Origin: Andrena cerasifolii
Lineage: Eukaryota; Arthropoda; Insecta; Hymenoptera; Andrenidae
Reading direction: 5' to 3'
Length of the DNA: 64,000 nt
NCBI RefSeq assembly: GCF_050908995.1
Contig: NC_135132.1
Location: 496,001-560,000, forward strand
Shown here: positions 11,481 through 22,868 of the stretch, in pieces
Position numbering within the stretch: the first letter of the stretch is position 1
Layout of the letters: every line of letters begins with the position of its first letter
Made by a program: the position numbers and the translations under genes
The notes under the pieces: model-generated
Databases searched by the model: none
What the model was told of the DNA's origin: nothing
Seen by the model: only the letters and a program-made list of their open reading frames with translations

Positions 11481-12993
11481 GGGTCGGAAAGTAAGTTGAT
11501 ACTAAGAAAATTTGTTTTTCACGTAGAAAATTGCTTTTGTGATTAAACTGCAAAGATTTCTGGAATATTTAGATATCACTAAAATGTCTTTTAAATATAT
11601 GTAAAGTAAAGAACCACACTCATATAGTAGTGTGTCGTTTTCTTAGTGACATATTTTGAATTTACCGCGTTACCGACGGAATTCAATAGGTGTCATGACT
11701 GTCTTTATGAGACGGGAGAGAATAAGAAGTTAGAGGTAGTTAAAACGATCAAGGCAGAGAACTGTAAAATAACTGCCTGTAAAGAGTTTATAGCCCCTGA
11801 ATTAAAGGCTTTAAATGTTGTCTTTTTTTTTTGTCTTTACAGGTGAGAAACTCGTTTCTTCACAGATACTTAGTCTTGTAAACTAGTGTACAAAATTGTG
11901 TCAGGAATTATGAATGTTGTACATACACGTGGTTTGTAAATAAAATTTTTGTCTTTGCAGAAAAACGCAATTTCTTCTTTACTTCAAACATAGGAGTGTG
12001 TTGTCATTATATATATATTTGTATTACAAATTGTACATTTACTTCAGTATGCCAAAGACTAGACTAATGCTCTGCTACGGAGCGAGTTGAAATTTATAAA
12101 AGAAGAAAGCAGGGTAAATCATTGCAACAAATTGCCGCGGAGTTTGGAATATCCAAGGAAGGTGTGCGCAAAATATGTATTAAATTAAACAGAACAGGAA
12201 AAGCAGAGAATTCGATCAGGACTGAAAGGAAAAGGATGACATCTGCCGGCAAGATCGGCAAATAGTTAAGGAGGCGAAGAAAAACCCCTTCATCTCTGCA
12301 AAGGGAATAAAAGAGACTCTGCAATTACCAATGGGTATTACACAAAGTCTTTACGAAGCAGAATTAAATGGGTGCATTTCCCGGAAAAAGCCATTCATTT
12401 CAAAGTTGAATGCGGCGAAACGTCGACAGTTCGCAAGACTACATTATAAAAAGCCAATTTCATTTTAGTAAACAATAATTTGGAACGACGAATCCAAGTT
12501 TGAGTTAAAATCAAATAGAAAGCGAAAGTATGTGTGGAGAAAAGAGGGCCAAGTCTTCAAACCAAACTTAGTGACTCCTAACGTTAAACACGGCGGTGGC
12601 TCCATAATGGTTTAAGGCTGTTTTAATAATGAACCAGTGGGAAATTGAACTGTTATCGAGGGCATACAAACTGGTGTAAGGTATGTCGAAATATTGCGGT
12701 AAAAGTTATTACCCACCATCCAAATTATTGGGACTAAATAAGGAATGTATATTTCAACAAGACAACGACCCATAGCATACATCTAAAGTCGCAAAACAAT
12801 TTTTACAGAACCAAAACAATCCTTTATTAACTTAACTTAGACTTAAACCCTGTAGAACATTTGTGGGAAGAATTAAACCGTCTTATACCGCAAAGGTCAT
12901 AAAAGCCAAAGGCTACAAAACCTGATACTAGTTATGTATTTAAATTAGATAAAATGTGCATACTTGTAAGTGACAACTTAATTTCCGACCCAA
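11481..12993 (+). mobile_element. Decayed Tc1-like transposon
   Basis: Inverted segments with the core gggtcggaaa-taagttg lie at 11481-11500 and about 12972-12993. Between them is a transposase pseudogene whose layout matches the better preserved Tc1-like element at 55002-56625. The outermost ends and the TA duplication are not certain. Confidence 0.65.
12080..12930 (+). pseudogene. Tc1-like transposase, heavily decayed
   Basis: Reading across frames gives a helix-turn-helix block (GKSLQQIAAEFGISKEGVRK), then RKKPFIS, WNDESKFEL with the first catalytic Asp, KHGGGSIM, and a damaged QDNDP-HTSKVAKQFL block with the second Asp. Stops occur at several points, including two adjacent ones before the first Asp block and one after GGGSIMV. 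The region after the second Asp is too broken to place the third acidic residue. The gene is not functional. Confidence 0.75.
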
Positions 12994-13903
12994 GTAAATT
13001 ACAACATGTCTTTTGTTTATATTATTATAGTGATACAAAATTAAATCATTTATGTTATCGTGTTTGTTAAGAAGTAGGAAATATTGATAATGCGTTATAA
13101 TTATAATAGTATTGGAATACACTTATCAATACAAACTATGCAGAGACGGACAATAGTACATGACATTCACGCCTAGATGGTAACGCAACAAGTGAAGTCA
13201 CAAGACGCGCGCGTGCGCCGCGCAGGCATAAGCCGAAGGGCCCCGACAGCCCACACGAACAGACGCACAGAACCGGAGACACCCGAAGTTGTCCCTAAGG
13301 AAACGCGTCCATACGCGCCGCATCGCAAAGATCGGTCACTCGCCAATAGGAAATATGTTTATAGTAAAAAAAAACTTTAAACTTATCAGTAATAGAATTA
13401 TTTCCTTTTTATGTATTAAAATTGACATCAACTTAAATACTAACGCGACTGTATGTGATTTTCGACAAGATGGGCACTAAACGATACGCTTGTTTGAGAT
13501 TTTGATATCGGTTGAGCGGGAACGTGGTTTGAGGTTGAGGTCAGGGTCCCGTGAAAATTACTGCGAGTGCCGTGAGATGAACCTTCGTGAGTTTATTAAA
13601 ACAGAGTTGAGTACAGAGGATTGAGTCGACGTTGAGGCAGAATTCTCTTAACTCTTGCCTCTAACCGATTGGAGATTGATCTCCACGTGTGGTGTACTAC
13701 GCGGCAACCATATGGTCATAGTAATACGCGGGCTTATTCACTTTACAATGAACTCTGAGAGTGAGCAACACATAGACTGCACCTGAGAGTGAACAATGAG
13801 ATTCTGTAACACTAGATGCACGTGAGTACATGAGTTTTTATCTGAGACACAAACGACTAAATAGAACACATGCTATTCTGTGTGCTGTGAAAACGAGATT
13901 GAT

Positions 13904-14086
13904 TCGTGAGATGGACGCGAGTTTCCGTCCGCGTGTCGTATCGATTCCTCCGGAGCATCGATGAGGCGCGCTGATTGGCGGACCGATCGTCGCTGATTGG
14001 TGGATCGATCGTCGATCCGCGCATGAGGTGCTCACAGTGCTGCGGTGAGAGTGAGGGTGGTGGCGTTGGGAACTAATGCATTCCCA
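13904..14086 (-). repeat. Dispersed repeat, copy B, inverted relative to copy A
   Basis: Reverse complement of 8142-8335 with scattered differences and some length change. The two copies lie about 5.6 kb apart. The outer flanks differ, so separate insertions are more likely than one element's terminal repeats. Confidence 0.65.
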
Positions 14087-14487
14087 AATAACGCTAAACA
14101 CCATTACGAGCATCTACCGGTAAAAAAATCGATTTTTTGGCATATTCTCATTCAACAACACCTAAAAAATGTCCAGTTAAAATTTTGGATTGAAATTCCT
14201 AACGGTTCAGATTTTATAGGCAGTTAAACGATCCAAGGTCGGAGCGCAAGTAGCATTGCTACTACGGTGGCTGGGCGGCTCAGCATGTTGCTATTTACGC
14301 ACGCACGCACAAGCCCCGCGCCAATGAGCAAGTGGCAGGAAGTAAATATCCTCTATCCCCCCATTTTTTCTACCACTGGCATGCGATCACGAAAGAGACA
14401 CAGAACCGATATGTGTGCAAATGCACTTGTCTAACCAATGCGTTTGGTGTCAGTCTTCGTTTAACTTTTCAAAGCGAGCATAACGAA

Positions 14488-14814
14488 ATGCCTCTCGATA
14501 GAAAAATAGGTCACGATCGTCGTGCTGAGAATGAGCGACCATCGCGTTCGTTGGAAAGAAAATTTACTGGTAATCAGTTTGCGGCGGAAAATGAAACGGC
14601 GAGTACGAGTACGTCCGCGGAGAATCTCGCAAAAAAAGGAAGTTATCTGTACCGTTAGACCCAACGCTTGACTTTTGTTTGCTGTCGTTCTTGGCGATAT
14701 GTTTGCCTTTACCAATATTAGTGAAGTGCAAAAGCATCTTAATTTTCACGATGAAATTTTATATGAATTTGACACAGGAGAGGGCGGGCAAGTATCGTGG
14801 CAATTTAATTGATT
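14488..14814 (+). pseudogene. Possible N-terminal fragment of a Mutator-like transposase
   Basis: The ATG at 14488 opens a basic segment with ERKFTGNQF and a STSTSA run. After a stop at 14656-14658, another frame continues with FTNISEVQKHLNFHDE. From memory this order resembles the N-terminus of insect Mutator-like transposase proteins. No catalytic region follows, so this would be a short relic. The assignment is tentative. Confidence 0.3.
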
Positions 14815-15722
14815 TTGCGCACCACGTTTGACACCGGTTTATATTCAACCACCCGATCGTGCAGAATAGGACAGTATGCTGTAGTATTTGCAGGCACTTT
14901 CTCTTTACAATCGAATTCTATGCGCACGTCCACGGTGCTACTCTTCATCGACTCGTTTTGTCGCGAGCAATCAACCACCACGAGGGGACCAAATTGGAAA
15001 AATTAGGCCACGGTGAATATTGCCTCGTTGCAACTATGTCCGTATCTAGAGACGCGGTAGCGTCTCGACGCCAAGTACATGTTCGACACCCTGTATATAT
15101 ATGTCGACTGTCGCTGCCGTGTATCTTTACTCGTTGCCTGGCTTTTCCAACCTAACCTGAAACTTATTTCATTAATATCTCATCACGCCTGCAATATTTT
15201 CTAAATTTAAAGGCATTTTTCTTATGTAAACCGTATATAAGCTTCCGAATAAGACCAAATTCAATAAAATCAGTCCACGCATGACAGAGATATCCTAATA
15301 TCGTCTCATGGATCTGTCAGAAACGGTAAGATTTTTTTCCGATTCTTCTCCTTCAAGCCAAATTTTTGTCGACTTTTGTCGAAACCGACTTTCGTCAACA
15401 TAATACGTATACGCGTTACACGCACATGTTTAGCCAAAAGAAGCTACGAACACATGTTCCGTTCGTCGACTCTCGGGATCATTCGGCAGGGATCGTCGTC
15501 CGTCATTGTACATATACCTATGTATACTATTGAATTATAACCTACCAAGTGTCATTATAACATACCAAGTGTCGAATAAGGAAATTTGTCAAATAAGGAA
15601 AGTTGTCAAAATTTTCTGAAATGTCACGAGTTTTTACTCTACATAGGACACTGAATTGTTGTCTCAATTAACAAGGTAAGTCGCCAAAATGTATTAATAG
15701 ACTTTTTACTTAGAGTTACAAA

Positions 15723-15992
15723 CTTGGAAGTTGTCGGGAGAAGGTTCGACAGAGAAGCAACTTTTTTCGCACAAGTTTCTAGAAATTTGTACCAAGCATG
15801 TACAAAATAATATAATTGTTTTTATACCAGCAAACTATTTTTAATTTAGGGTTTTTATGTAAAACTTATAGAAATGAAGGGGACGCACAGGCGTGGATAA
15901 AAATGGAGGGGACGCACAGGCTTGGAGGTTGTGCGGAGAAGATTAGATAGACAGAGAAGCATCTTCTATTGCATAAGTTTCTGGAAATTTGT
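15723..15992 (+). repeat. Diverged direct repeat, about 70 bp units
   Basis: 15723-15790 and 15920-15992 share, in order, cttggagttgt.cgga, agacagagaagca, and aagtttct.gaaatttgtc. Between them a 29-bp period repeats ggggacgcacagg at 15879 and 15908. No gene is present. Confidence 0.6.
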
Positions 15993-16284
15993 CAAATAAG
16001 GTAAATCGACAAAATTTGTCGAAAGATATAGCATTAAGAATTAAGAAAATTATAGTCGATTGCTTGCAATGTAGAGCAAGTCACATTAGTGAAGAAAGTA
16101 CGCTGATAACACATCTCCCTTGATTATTTTCAATCTATTGTGAAAGACATTCGTAATACTTTAATCAAATCCACAGTAGTTGCTACGCTATTCATTAATT
16201 TTATTAGTTTCCCATTAACAATATTTCAATTGACCACTAAGCATACTAAATTAATTTTATTTCAACACCAATAAATAGTGCGTA

Positions 16285-18478
16285 ACACTACCACTTTTCG
16301 TTGCACGACTAATGACGCTAGAGAATCTCCAACAATCAACAAAACACAAGAACGTCTCGTCGCATAGCAACAAGATGCTCATCTCAAAGCACTATGATGT
16401 TCATCTCGTATATTCCCTGTTCAATAGAAGTGTCAGACGTATCTTTATTATTGAACCAATTGTCGAGCAAAGTGGATTTATCATTGCATGACAACATTGG
16501 CGATATTTCATTATCCGAAGAACAATTAAATACTTTCACTGATCTTAACTGGGAAAACATTATAAAACTGCGGCAAATGTTCTCCAGTATGCAAAACAGC
16601 GAGTCACAAACAGTAATACAAGCTCCAGTTTTATTTTTATTTAAGTTTAGAAGCGGTAGCTCTAACAAAATAATTCAGCAGATACTCGGCCTAGAATATG
16701 AACAGAACAAATGGCTACGTTGTTGATATAGCAGGTCCATTTAATGGTACAATGAACGATGCCACTACAATGAAAATTCTGTTAGAAGATCCGACTGGAA
16801 TAAAATCAATTTTACAGCCAGGTGATTTTTGTACTGTCAACCGTGGTTTCCGGGATGCTGTGCAGAACATGCAGGATCAAGGATATAATGTTTTAATGCC
16901 GGCATGTAAAGGGAAGCGAGCACAGTTAACCTCGGAGGAAGCGAATGATTCCCGATTTGTAACCAAAGTACTTTGGGCGGTAGAAGCAGTACACTGTGCT
17001 ATAGGACAAAAATATTGTTTATTGCACCACAGTATGGACAACAAAATGCTATCAGGTCTCAAATCATTATGCCAAATAACTGGGTTCCTAAATAACATGT
17101 TTTGGAAGAAATTAAATTCTGACCCAGAACTTGCTGACGCGATAATTGACCATATGAAATAAGGGCAATCCCAACGAAACACACTTTAGGAATTAGTAGA
17201 AACTGAACATTTAAATCGACGTAAAAAAACCCTTTACGACAATGTCTGCTACTTCCCTCATAGATTTTCCAGAAATCTCGGAAAATGAACTGAAGCTAAT
17301 ATTTACTGGTACATACCAATTGTCACAAGTGGTATGCTATCTCGCCGAGCTGATGAATGCTGAGGATGTTTTGAACGTCGATTATTATAAAGAAAATAGT
17401 AGGTAATATTATAAAAACGGGAGTCCGTTCAAGACACATAAACAGTAAATCATATCAACGCTATATTCAGTACGAACCAAATTCGAATACCTGTACCGGT
17501 ATACAATGCTATACTTGTGATTGTGCGAATGGCAATAGGACTGTGGGATGCTGTTCCCATGTTGCTGCTATAATTTCTAATTTAGCACATGGGCGTTACA
17601 AATCCAAAATTATTAAGTCAGCGAAAATATTAACTGAATTATTCGATGTCTCCAACGTAACTGCTTTTATTGACGAAGACAGCGACGAAGATTAGAACCA
17701 GAAGTCGATAACGTGTAAGTTAAAAAATTACCTTTTTATTAAGGTGTAAACTACACACGAAACTTTAAACGCGTTCTTCTTCTAAAATATTCAACGTATT
17801 ATTTAAAAATGTCCGAATTGTTTATTTCCGATGATCCATTTTCAAGGAAAGGCATTCGTCGCAAAGCACTTGAATAATAATTGCCGAAACTCGTTAAATA
17901 TGTAATTTTTACAACGTAATGACATTTATGAATATACATTTTCCTAAGCTTTCCTAAAAAGAATCGAAAACATGCAAGATTCTTTGCCCTCCCTATTGAT
18001 CATGCGGCCGGCCCATTTATTACAATCTGCCAAGAGGTTTTATATACGTTTTATTTATTTTTAATATGTTCCACCAATTCGACCCCTCTGCACCTTATAT
18101 AGATAATAACTAAGTAGTGAGGCTTTACTCCTGATTTTTTTCGTAGGTGTCACTCAAGAGGTTGTTCGCAAAAACAACCCCCTAAAATGAATTCCTTTAT
18201 TTGCACCCTTAACAATTGATCTGCAATTTCGAAAAAATATATGTGGCAGAGATAAGAATTACCTATTACGTGCATTTTGGAGCATTCAAATATCTTCAAT
18301 AGTTGCTGAGAAAAAAATTGTAAACTTTATGGTTGTCATCTCCATATCACCCTAACGAAAGGGGGTAGAGATCTGAAATTTCTCTCAGTGTTTCTTTAGG
18401 CAAGGAGCATTATTTCGAACACATAAATACTAAAATTGGTGCTGGGGCTGTTTTCCCTATGCTTACCCGGCTAGACAC
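16285..18478 (+). mobile_element. Spy-like transposon, deleted copy
   Basis: The right 0.8 kb (about 17695-18478) matches the right arm of the complete element at 48738-53315. It ends GGCTAGACAC directly followed by TTT, the flank expected for Spy. The left part (16285-16390) is the reverse complement of the 5' leader of the complete element (about 50315-50463), and it abuts forward-reading coding sequence from 16394. The left end is missing. Confidence 0.8.
16394..17690 (+). pseudogene. Spy-like transposase, deleted and frameshifted copy
   Basis: The frame 16394-16726 encodes the block around SLSEEQLNTFT. At about 16700 the sequence jumps from LEYEQ to NGYVVDIAGPF, losing the segment with the first catalytic Asp present in the intact copy at 50478. 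The second Asp motif reads VNRGFRD (Asp to Asn). The frame runs to 17162, then a stop interrupts and later frames carry the SWIM-type C-x-C..C-x-H end (CDCANGN, CCSHV). The gene has lost function through the deletion, the Asp change and frame breaks. Confidence 0.85.
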
Positions 18479-18479
18479 T

Positions 18480-19400
18480 TTTATTATTTTAGAGTTTTAA
18501 GAAATATGTATAAACAAAATCGAATTTTATTATGAATGTGGAAAAATGTATAATTTATAGGAGAAAAAAAAATTGGGACATAATATTTATTAATTAAACT
18601 ATTTTATTAAACGATTTTATTCAGCTTTGATGCTCTGTTTTCTTCTTGTATGTTTGCTTCATATCTGAAAAGTCAAATTTAAACCATTTCCGCCAATCGA
18701 CTGAATACGTATAACATAATTTACATATTTATTTAATATTAAAGGTAGGAATAATTAGAAAATATTTAATAAACTTAGAATCCAAGGTACACCATATTTA
18801 CTGCTAAAAATATGTATTTCTCTATATTAGAGTATGGATTAGCTCTTGAATACAATACAATTTATTTAGATTGGTTCTTTGGAGAATTCTAAAAAATAGT
18901 TTAACAGAAAGAAGATTGTAAACTGTTGTACACATTTTATAGAAGATAATAATAATATAATATTAAAAATTATCTGAAGTCATTCCCTATACAAATTATC
19001 TTTGTAAAAAGAAGTGAGATCCCCATAAAAAACTTAAAAAAAGTAAAAAAGTTACGCCAAGTACATGAAATCAAATAAATCACAAAAAATAGAAGATAAT
19101 AATTATTGTAGCCTTCCAGGATAGGAATAAGGATAAATTCTGGACAGACAAGGTTTATTCGGATTAGGTAGGAATACATGGTCTGGTTGACAAGACGGGG
19201 CTACAAATTTTAGAAGACAGACGTTGCGTCTCGCTGAATTTATACAATTCTTTACAAGATTCCACTGTGCAGACGGTATTTGACTTTATTCTAATGAGGC
19301 GTCCAGTAGTTACTCTGTACTTTCCCGTTCGATTGGCGTCCAGGGATTGCCGCCGAACTCTCCATATCGAACGGCCGTCCAGGAACAGACTCTGGTGTAG
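18480..19400. other. AT-rich interval, nothing recognised
   Basis: No supported ORF, repeat end or RNA gene. Confidence 0.5.
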
Positions 19401-19404
19401 TGAT

Positions 19405-19520
19405 GCGCGATATTTATCGATAACTGCATATGACAGGCAAATATCGATATTCTTTATCGATATTTCAAACACCGATAATTACACGTATCGATACTTTTGG
19501 TCCACGTATCGATAATTTTT
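19405..19520. repeat. Cluster of TATCGATA-type motifs
   Basis: Within about 115 bp the octamer TATCGATA or a seven-of-eight variant appears at least five times (tttatcgataa, aatatcgatatt, tttatcgatatt, gtatcgatac, gtatcgataat). The octamer matches the DREF element of Drosophila. The block starts at tagtgatgcgcgat, which looks like a hAT-type end, so it may be part of a MITE. Confidence 0.5.
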
Positions 19521-20168
19521 TTGCACCCTCCATGAATCATGACCTGAGTTGCTACGCAATTCCCCACGTGTGACGGCACATTGACATAGGTAATACGACT
19601 TGCGCCCGCCCACCATTCCCGCCAATCACCAGCCCACACCAGCCTTAGGCTGCCAGCCACCTAAAACTGCCTAAAACTAGAATTTATATTTTAAGATTGC
19701 CGTCTCATCGGGCCTCGAATGTGTGCGTACGCTCACACAAGCTAGGAAAAACGTGTACGTATACGTGATGTAGTAAACAAACCGTTTCAACCAACTTACG
19801 TCGTGGAATCGGCAAGAAGGAAGCTTTTGGGGGTATAGTTGCCTCCAGTGGACATCCGTGCAGACGGGTCTGGTGCGTTTGAACGCTAATAAGCACCATA
19901 CGTTGAAATAATAATGAATTTATAACTCGTGTACTGAGACAGACTCGAGAAATGACAGAATTATTCTTCAACGATTCTCCGTCACCGGCGCTAATGGTAT
20001 ATTCGCGCCATGTACCATCAGAACCGGTGGAAGTCCAAGCTAGCCGATAAATGTAGGAAATACATAGTTGGCGATACCTATCGAGAGTCGTATCGCGTTG
20101 TTGCCGCATTTCCCCTATTACTATTTGTCGTCAGGATGGCTTGAATGAATCCCGGTGAAGCGGCTGGA

Positions 20169-20240
20169 GAACAAAGATGGGCAAAGATAATATCTGGATA
20201 AATTAGAATAAAAGATACATTATGTTTATCCGTTATATCT
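20169..20240 (-). repeat. Fragment of the hAT-type MITE at 6878-7417
   Basis: The sequence caaagatgggcaaagataat, followed by a tttatccgttat segment, matches the reverse complement of the MITE's right end. Confidence 0.6.
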
Positions 20241-20612
20241 CTTCGAGCTGCGGATGTGGGCTATTCGGCGGTTTCTAATCTCGGTTCGAGAGGCATATAG
20301 TGTTGCTTGCGTTGGATTATGTATTAATAAAATGGGTATGTTTGTATATCCAGATGATACGCTCTAGAGCCTGTACGGATACACCAATTTAGACAAATGA
20401 GGTGTCTTTAGAAATATCCTACAATATATAATTTTCAAAATTGTGTGATAGAAATAAAAAAATTGGAAGGACTTGCAAGTAGTGATCTGGATCCGAGGAG
20501 AGTTTTTAACATCCCTCACTACAATGTTTCCCCGAACTAAACAGGCTGCGACCCTTGCCATACAATATTGCTATATATAACTAAAAAGTAAACAATAAAA
20601 AAAATTAGAAAT

Positions 20613-20957
20613 CCCGACTGCTTAAAACGGGAACTAAAATGACAAAAACAAGACTTAATTTATTTATACATGGTATATTATTTATTATAAATAGGATAAT
20701 AATATGATGACAATTTAAATAATTACAAGCATGTACCGCAATGTCTAAAGAAAGTGTGTCAAGCTGGTAACAAAAAGAGGTGGACAACATCAATGCAAAT
20801 TCATGCTTATATAGTGACATTTCAACTTCAGCGTATTTTGTAAATTATATGTTTCTCTCTTTGTCCGTGTGGGGAATCATTTATGATAAATAATATACCT
20901 TGTATAAATGAATTAAGTCTTGTTTTTGTCATTTTAGTTCCCTTTTAAGCAGTCGGG
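20613..20957. mobile_element. Foldback MITE, 345 bp, about 80-bp arms
   Basis: The left end is cccgactgcttaaaacggga and the right end is cccttttaagcagtcggg. The arms extend inward through acaagacttaattt..tatacatggtatattattta and its complement. It is non-coding. Confidence 0.8.
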
Positions 20958-20980
20958 TTTTGTAAATTTTGTTAATTTTT

Positions 20981-21168
20981 AGTAACATACTGCCGAGATT
21001 TTCCAGATTAAAATGAGTTGAAACACAGTATAAATCGGTTTATTTCTAGAACTGTACTAGATAATTGTCTATAAATGTACCATTGCTAATCTGATACTGC
21101 TAAACATAATTCGATTTATACCGTGTTTAAATTTATTTTCATATGGAACATCTCAACAGTATGTTACT
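20981..21168. mobile_element. Short foldback MITE
   Basis: The ends are AGTAACATACTG and its exact complement CAGTATGTTACT. Further pairing is between acacagtataaatcg and cgatttataccgtgt. Confidence 0.7.
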
Positions 21169-21281
21169 GAAACGTTCATGCCGATACAATAGAAAATGTG
21201 AACATTTTACATTCTATTAATACAAACAAAATACACAATCATTAAATATTTTAATATATATTTTTATTTATATAAAAATTA

Positions 21282-21461
21282 TCATCGCTGGTAGATAATA
21301 ATTTGGCCCCCTTGGCCCTCCCCCTTCCAGCCACCTCCACGCCTTCCTCCCCATCCGCCTCCGCGCCTTTCTCTCCAGCCGCCTCCATGCTTTCCTCCCG
21401 AGCCGCCTCCGCGCCGATACGTTAGGCGTTTTAGTGCCTTTTTTATCCGGAACAGTAACAT
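21282..21461 (-). CDS. Tiny Gly/Trp/Arg-rich ORF, 59 aa, unproven
   Basis: An ATG at 21461 opens 59 codons to a TGA. The first 17 residues are hydrophobic and basic (MLLFRIKKALKRLTYRR). The rest is built on an imperfect 24-bp DNA repeat giving GGG-W-x-x-R-R type units about four times. It lies between MITEs and no promoter or splice site is evident. It could be a cationic glycine-rich peptide or simply an open frame in a minisatellite. No family is recognised. Confidence 0.25.
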   Translation of the reverse strand: MLLFRIKKALKRLTYRRGGGSGGKHGGGWRERRGGGWGGRRGGGWKGEGQGGQIIIYQR

Positions 21462-21528
21462 TTAATTACATTTTCATAAAATTACATAACATAAAAAATA
21501 TCGCACACAAACGAAATAATTTTCACAC

Positions 21529-21869
21529 CAGAGTTGGGCACAATGTAATCTAATTACAAATTACGATTAAAATGTAATTGCGTAATTGATTACACATTAT
21601 TTTCTGTAATCTTTAGGTAGTTGACCACAATATTATGTGTACTTGTGTAATTGATTACACATTATTTTCTGTAATCGTTAATTTGGTAGTTGACAAAATA
21701 TTATGTGTTGAAAATAATGTGTAATCAATTACACGAGTACACAAAATATTGGGATCAACTACATAAATTAACGATTACAGAAAATACTGTGTAATCAATT
21801 ACGCAATTACATTTCAATTGTAATTTGTAATTTGTAATTTGTAATTAGATTACATTTTGCCCAACTCTG
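21529..21869. mobile_element. hAT-type MITE, 341 bp, 8-bp target duplication
   Basis: The ends are CAGAGTTGGGCA and TGCCCAACTCTG. The flanks are tttcacac (21521-21528) and attcacac (21870-21877), differing at one base. The interior is almost entirely permuted GTAATTACA/TGTAATTAC and TGATTACACATTATTTTC motifs in palindromic order. Confidence 0.85.
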
Positions 21870-22079
21870 ATTCACACATATGCTCTCACGGTCACATAAA
21901 CCACATTGCACATAATTACTTGTTTTAATTCCGCCCTCATCGTCATCTCCAATCTCCTCCTTTGCCTCCTTTACCTCCTGTTCCTTCTTTCCATCCTCCT
22001 CTCGCCTCGCTTCATTGAGCGCTTCTTTCATCTGGAAATGAAATAATGAATGTATTATTTTATGACAAATAGTAAGAGT

Positions 22080-22198
22080 ATATCGACGCGCGTTACGAAG
22101 AGAAACACGTTTCATTTTTTTCTTACGGACAACTGCATGTAGAAAAAATGAAACATGCTACTTTTGAAGAGTAACTTTTCGTAACGCGCGTCGATATG
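22080..22198. repeat. Inverted repeat with GACGCGCGTTACGAA arms
   Basis: tcgacgcgcgttacgaa (from 22081) pairs with ttcgtaacgcgcgtcgata (near 22178), and the inner parts share aaaaaatgaaac in inverted order. Confidence 0.65.
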
Positions 22199-22201
22199 AA
22201 C

Positions 22202-22553
22202 ATGTAGGGTAATTCTCTCGCTAGAGTCCTCAAAGACAATGCCGCCAATAAGCAGCGCCTCGCTGAGTTTCGTGGAAGTGACGAATTCCACGTTCTGCAT
22301 TTCTCAACAGATCTTTGCGAAAATGGCGTCAATCGATATCGTGCAGATGAAAATGGCCTCACGCTAACTTCGTTAAAAATAGACCGCCAGGAATTCATTA
22401 GTATCACCGCCATATCGATTCGATGAAGAATTCAGAATTTTTTAACATGCCGTAGTGAATATCGTCTCGAGCGTCGAAATCCACGAAGCTCAGCGAGACG
22501 CGACTTATTGGCAGCATCGCCTTTGAAGACTCTAGCCAGAGAATCACTCTGTA
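22202..22553. mobile_element. Palindromic element with about 74-bp arms
   Basis: 22202-22276 and 22480-22553 are inverted copies, sharing gattctct.gctagagtc..tcaaag and gccaataag..gc.tctcgctgag..ttcgtgga. The central part shares cttcgttaaaaata and atatcgat-cgat blocks with 26820-26935, so both belong to one repeat family. Confidence 0.65.
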
Positions 22554-22799
22554 TAACAGTATACAATATAATACTTACGTTATTCATATTGTCCATTTAT
22601 CCCAACTTGCTGGGACGTCCGCGTGGTTTGTTTTCTTTCAACGGAATGACTCTCTACGCAACAGACTGTTTTCGCCGTTGCCTGGTTTGTAGAACGTTAT
22701 TTGTTTCAGAACGCACCACAGACAAATCTTCGAATTCACGTTTCACGTTCACGGTTCGCGTTTACGTTTTTTTGCAACGGGCACAAGGATTTTGAATTG

Positions 22800-22868
22800 T
22801 GTTGTGTTGCGTTGCGTTGTATTGTGTTTGTGTTTGTGTTTGTGTTGTGTTTGTTGGTTTAGTGTAAA
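22800..22868 (+). repeat. GT-rich simple repeat in the leader of the Mutator-like gene
   Basis: A run of tgtgtt, gcgttg and tgtttg units immediately precedes the ATG at 22869. It is probably an expanded 5' leader. Confidence 0.7.

Noticed and set aside
8142..14086. Inverted copies at 8142 and 13904 as ends of one 6-kb transposon
   Set aside because: The outer flanks differ, no duplication is visible, and the decayed Tc1-like element inside has its own inverted repeats.
19705..20109. Minus-strand ORF of 134 codons
   Set aside because: No recognisable motif, non-coding-like composition and no splice context.
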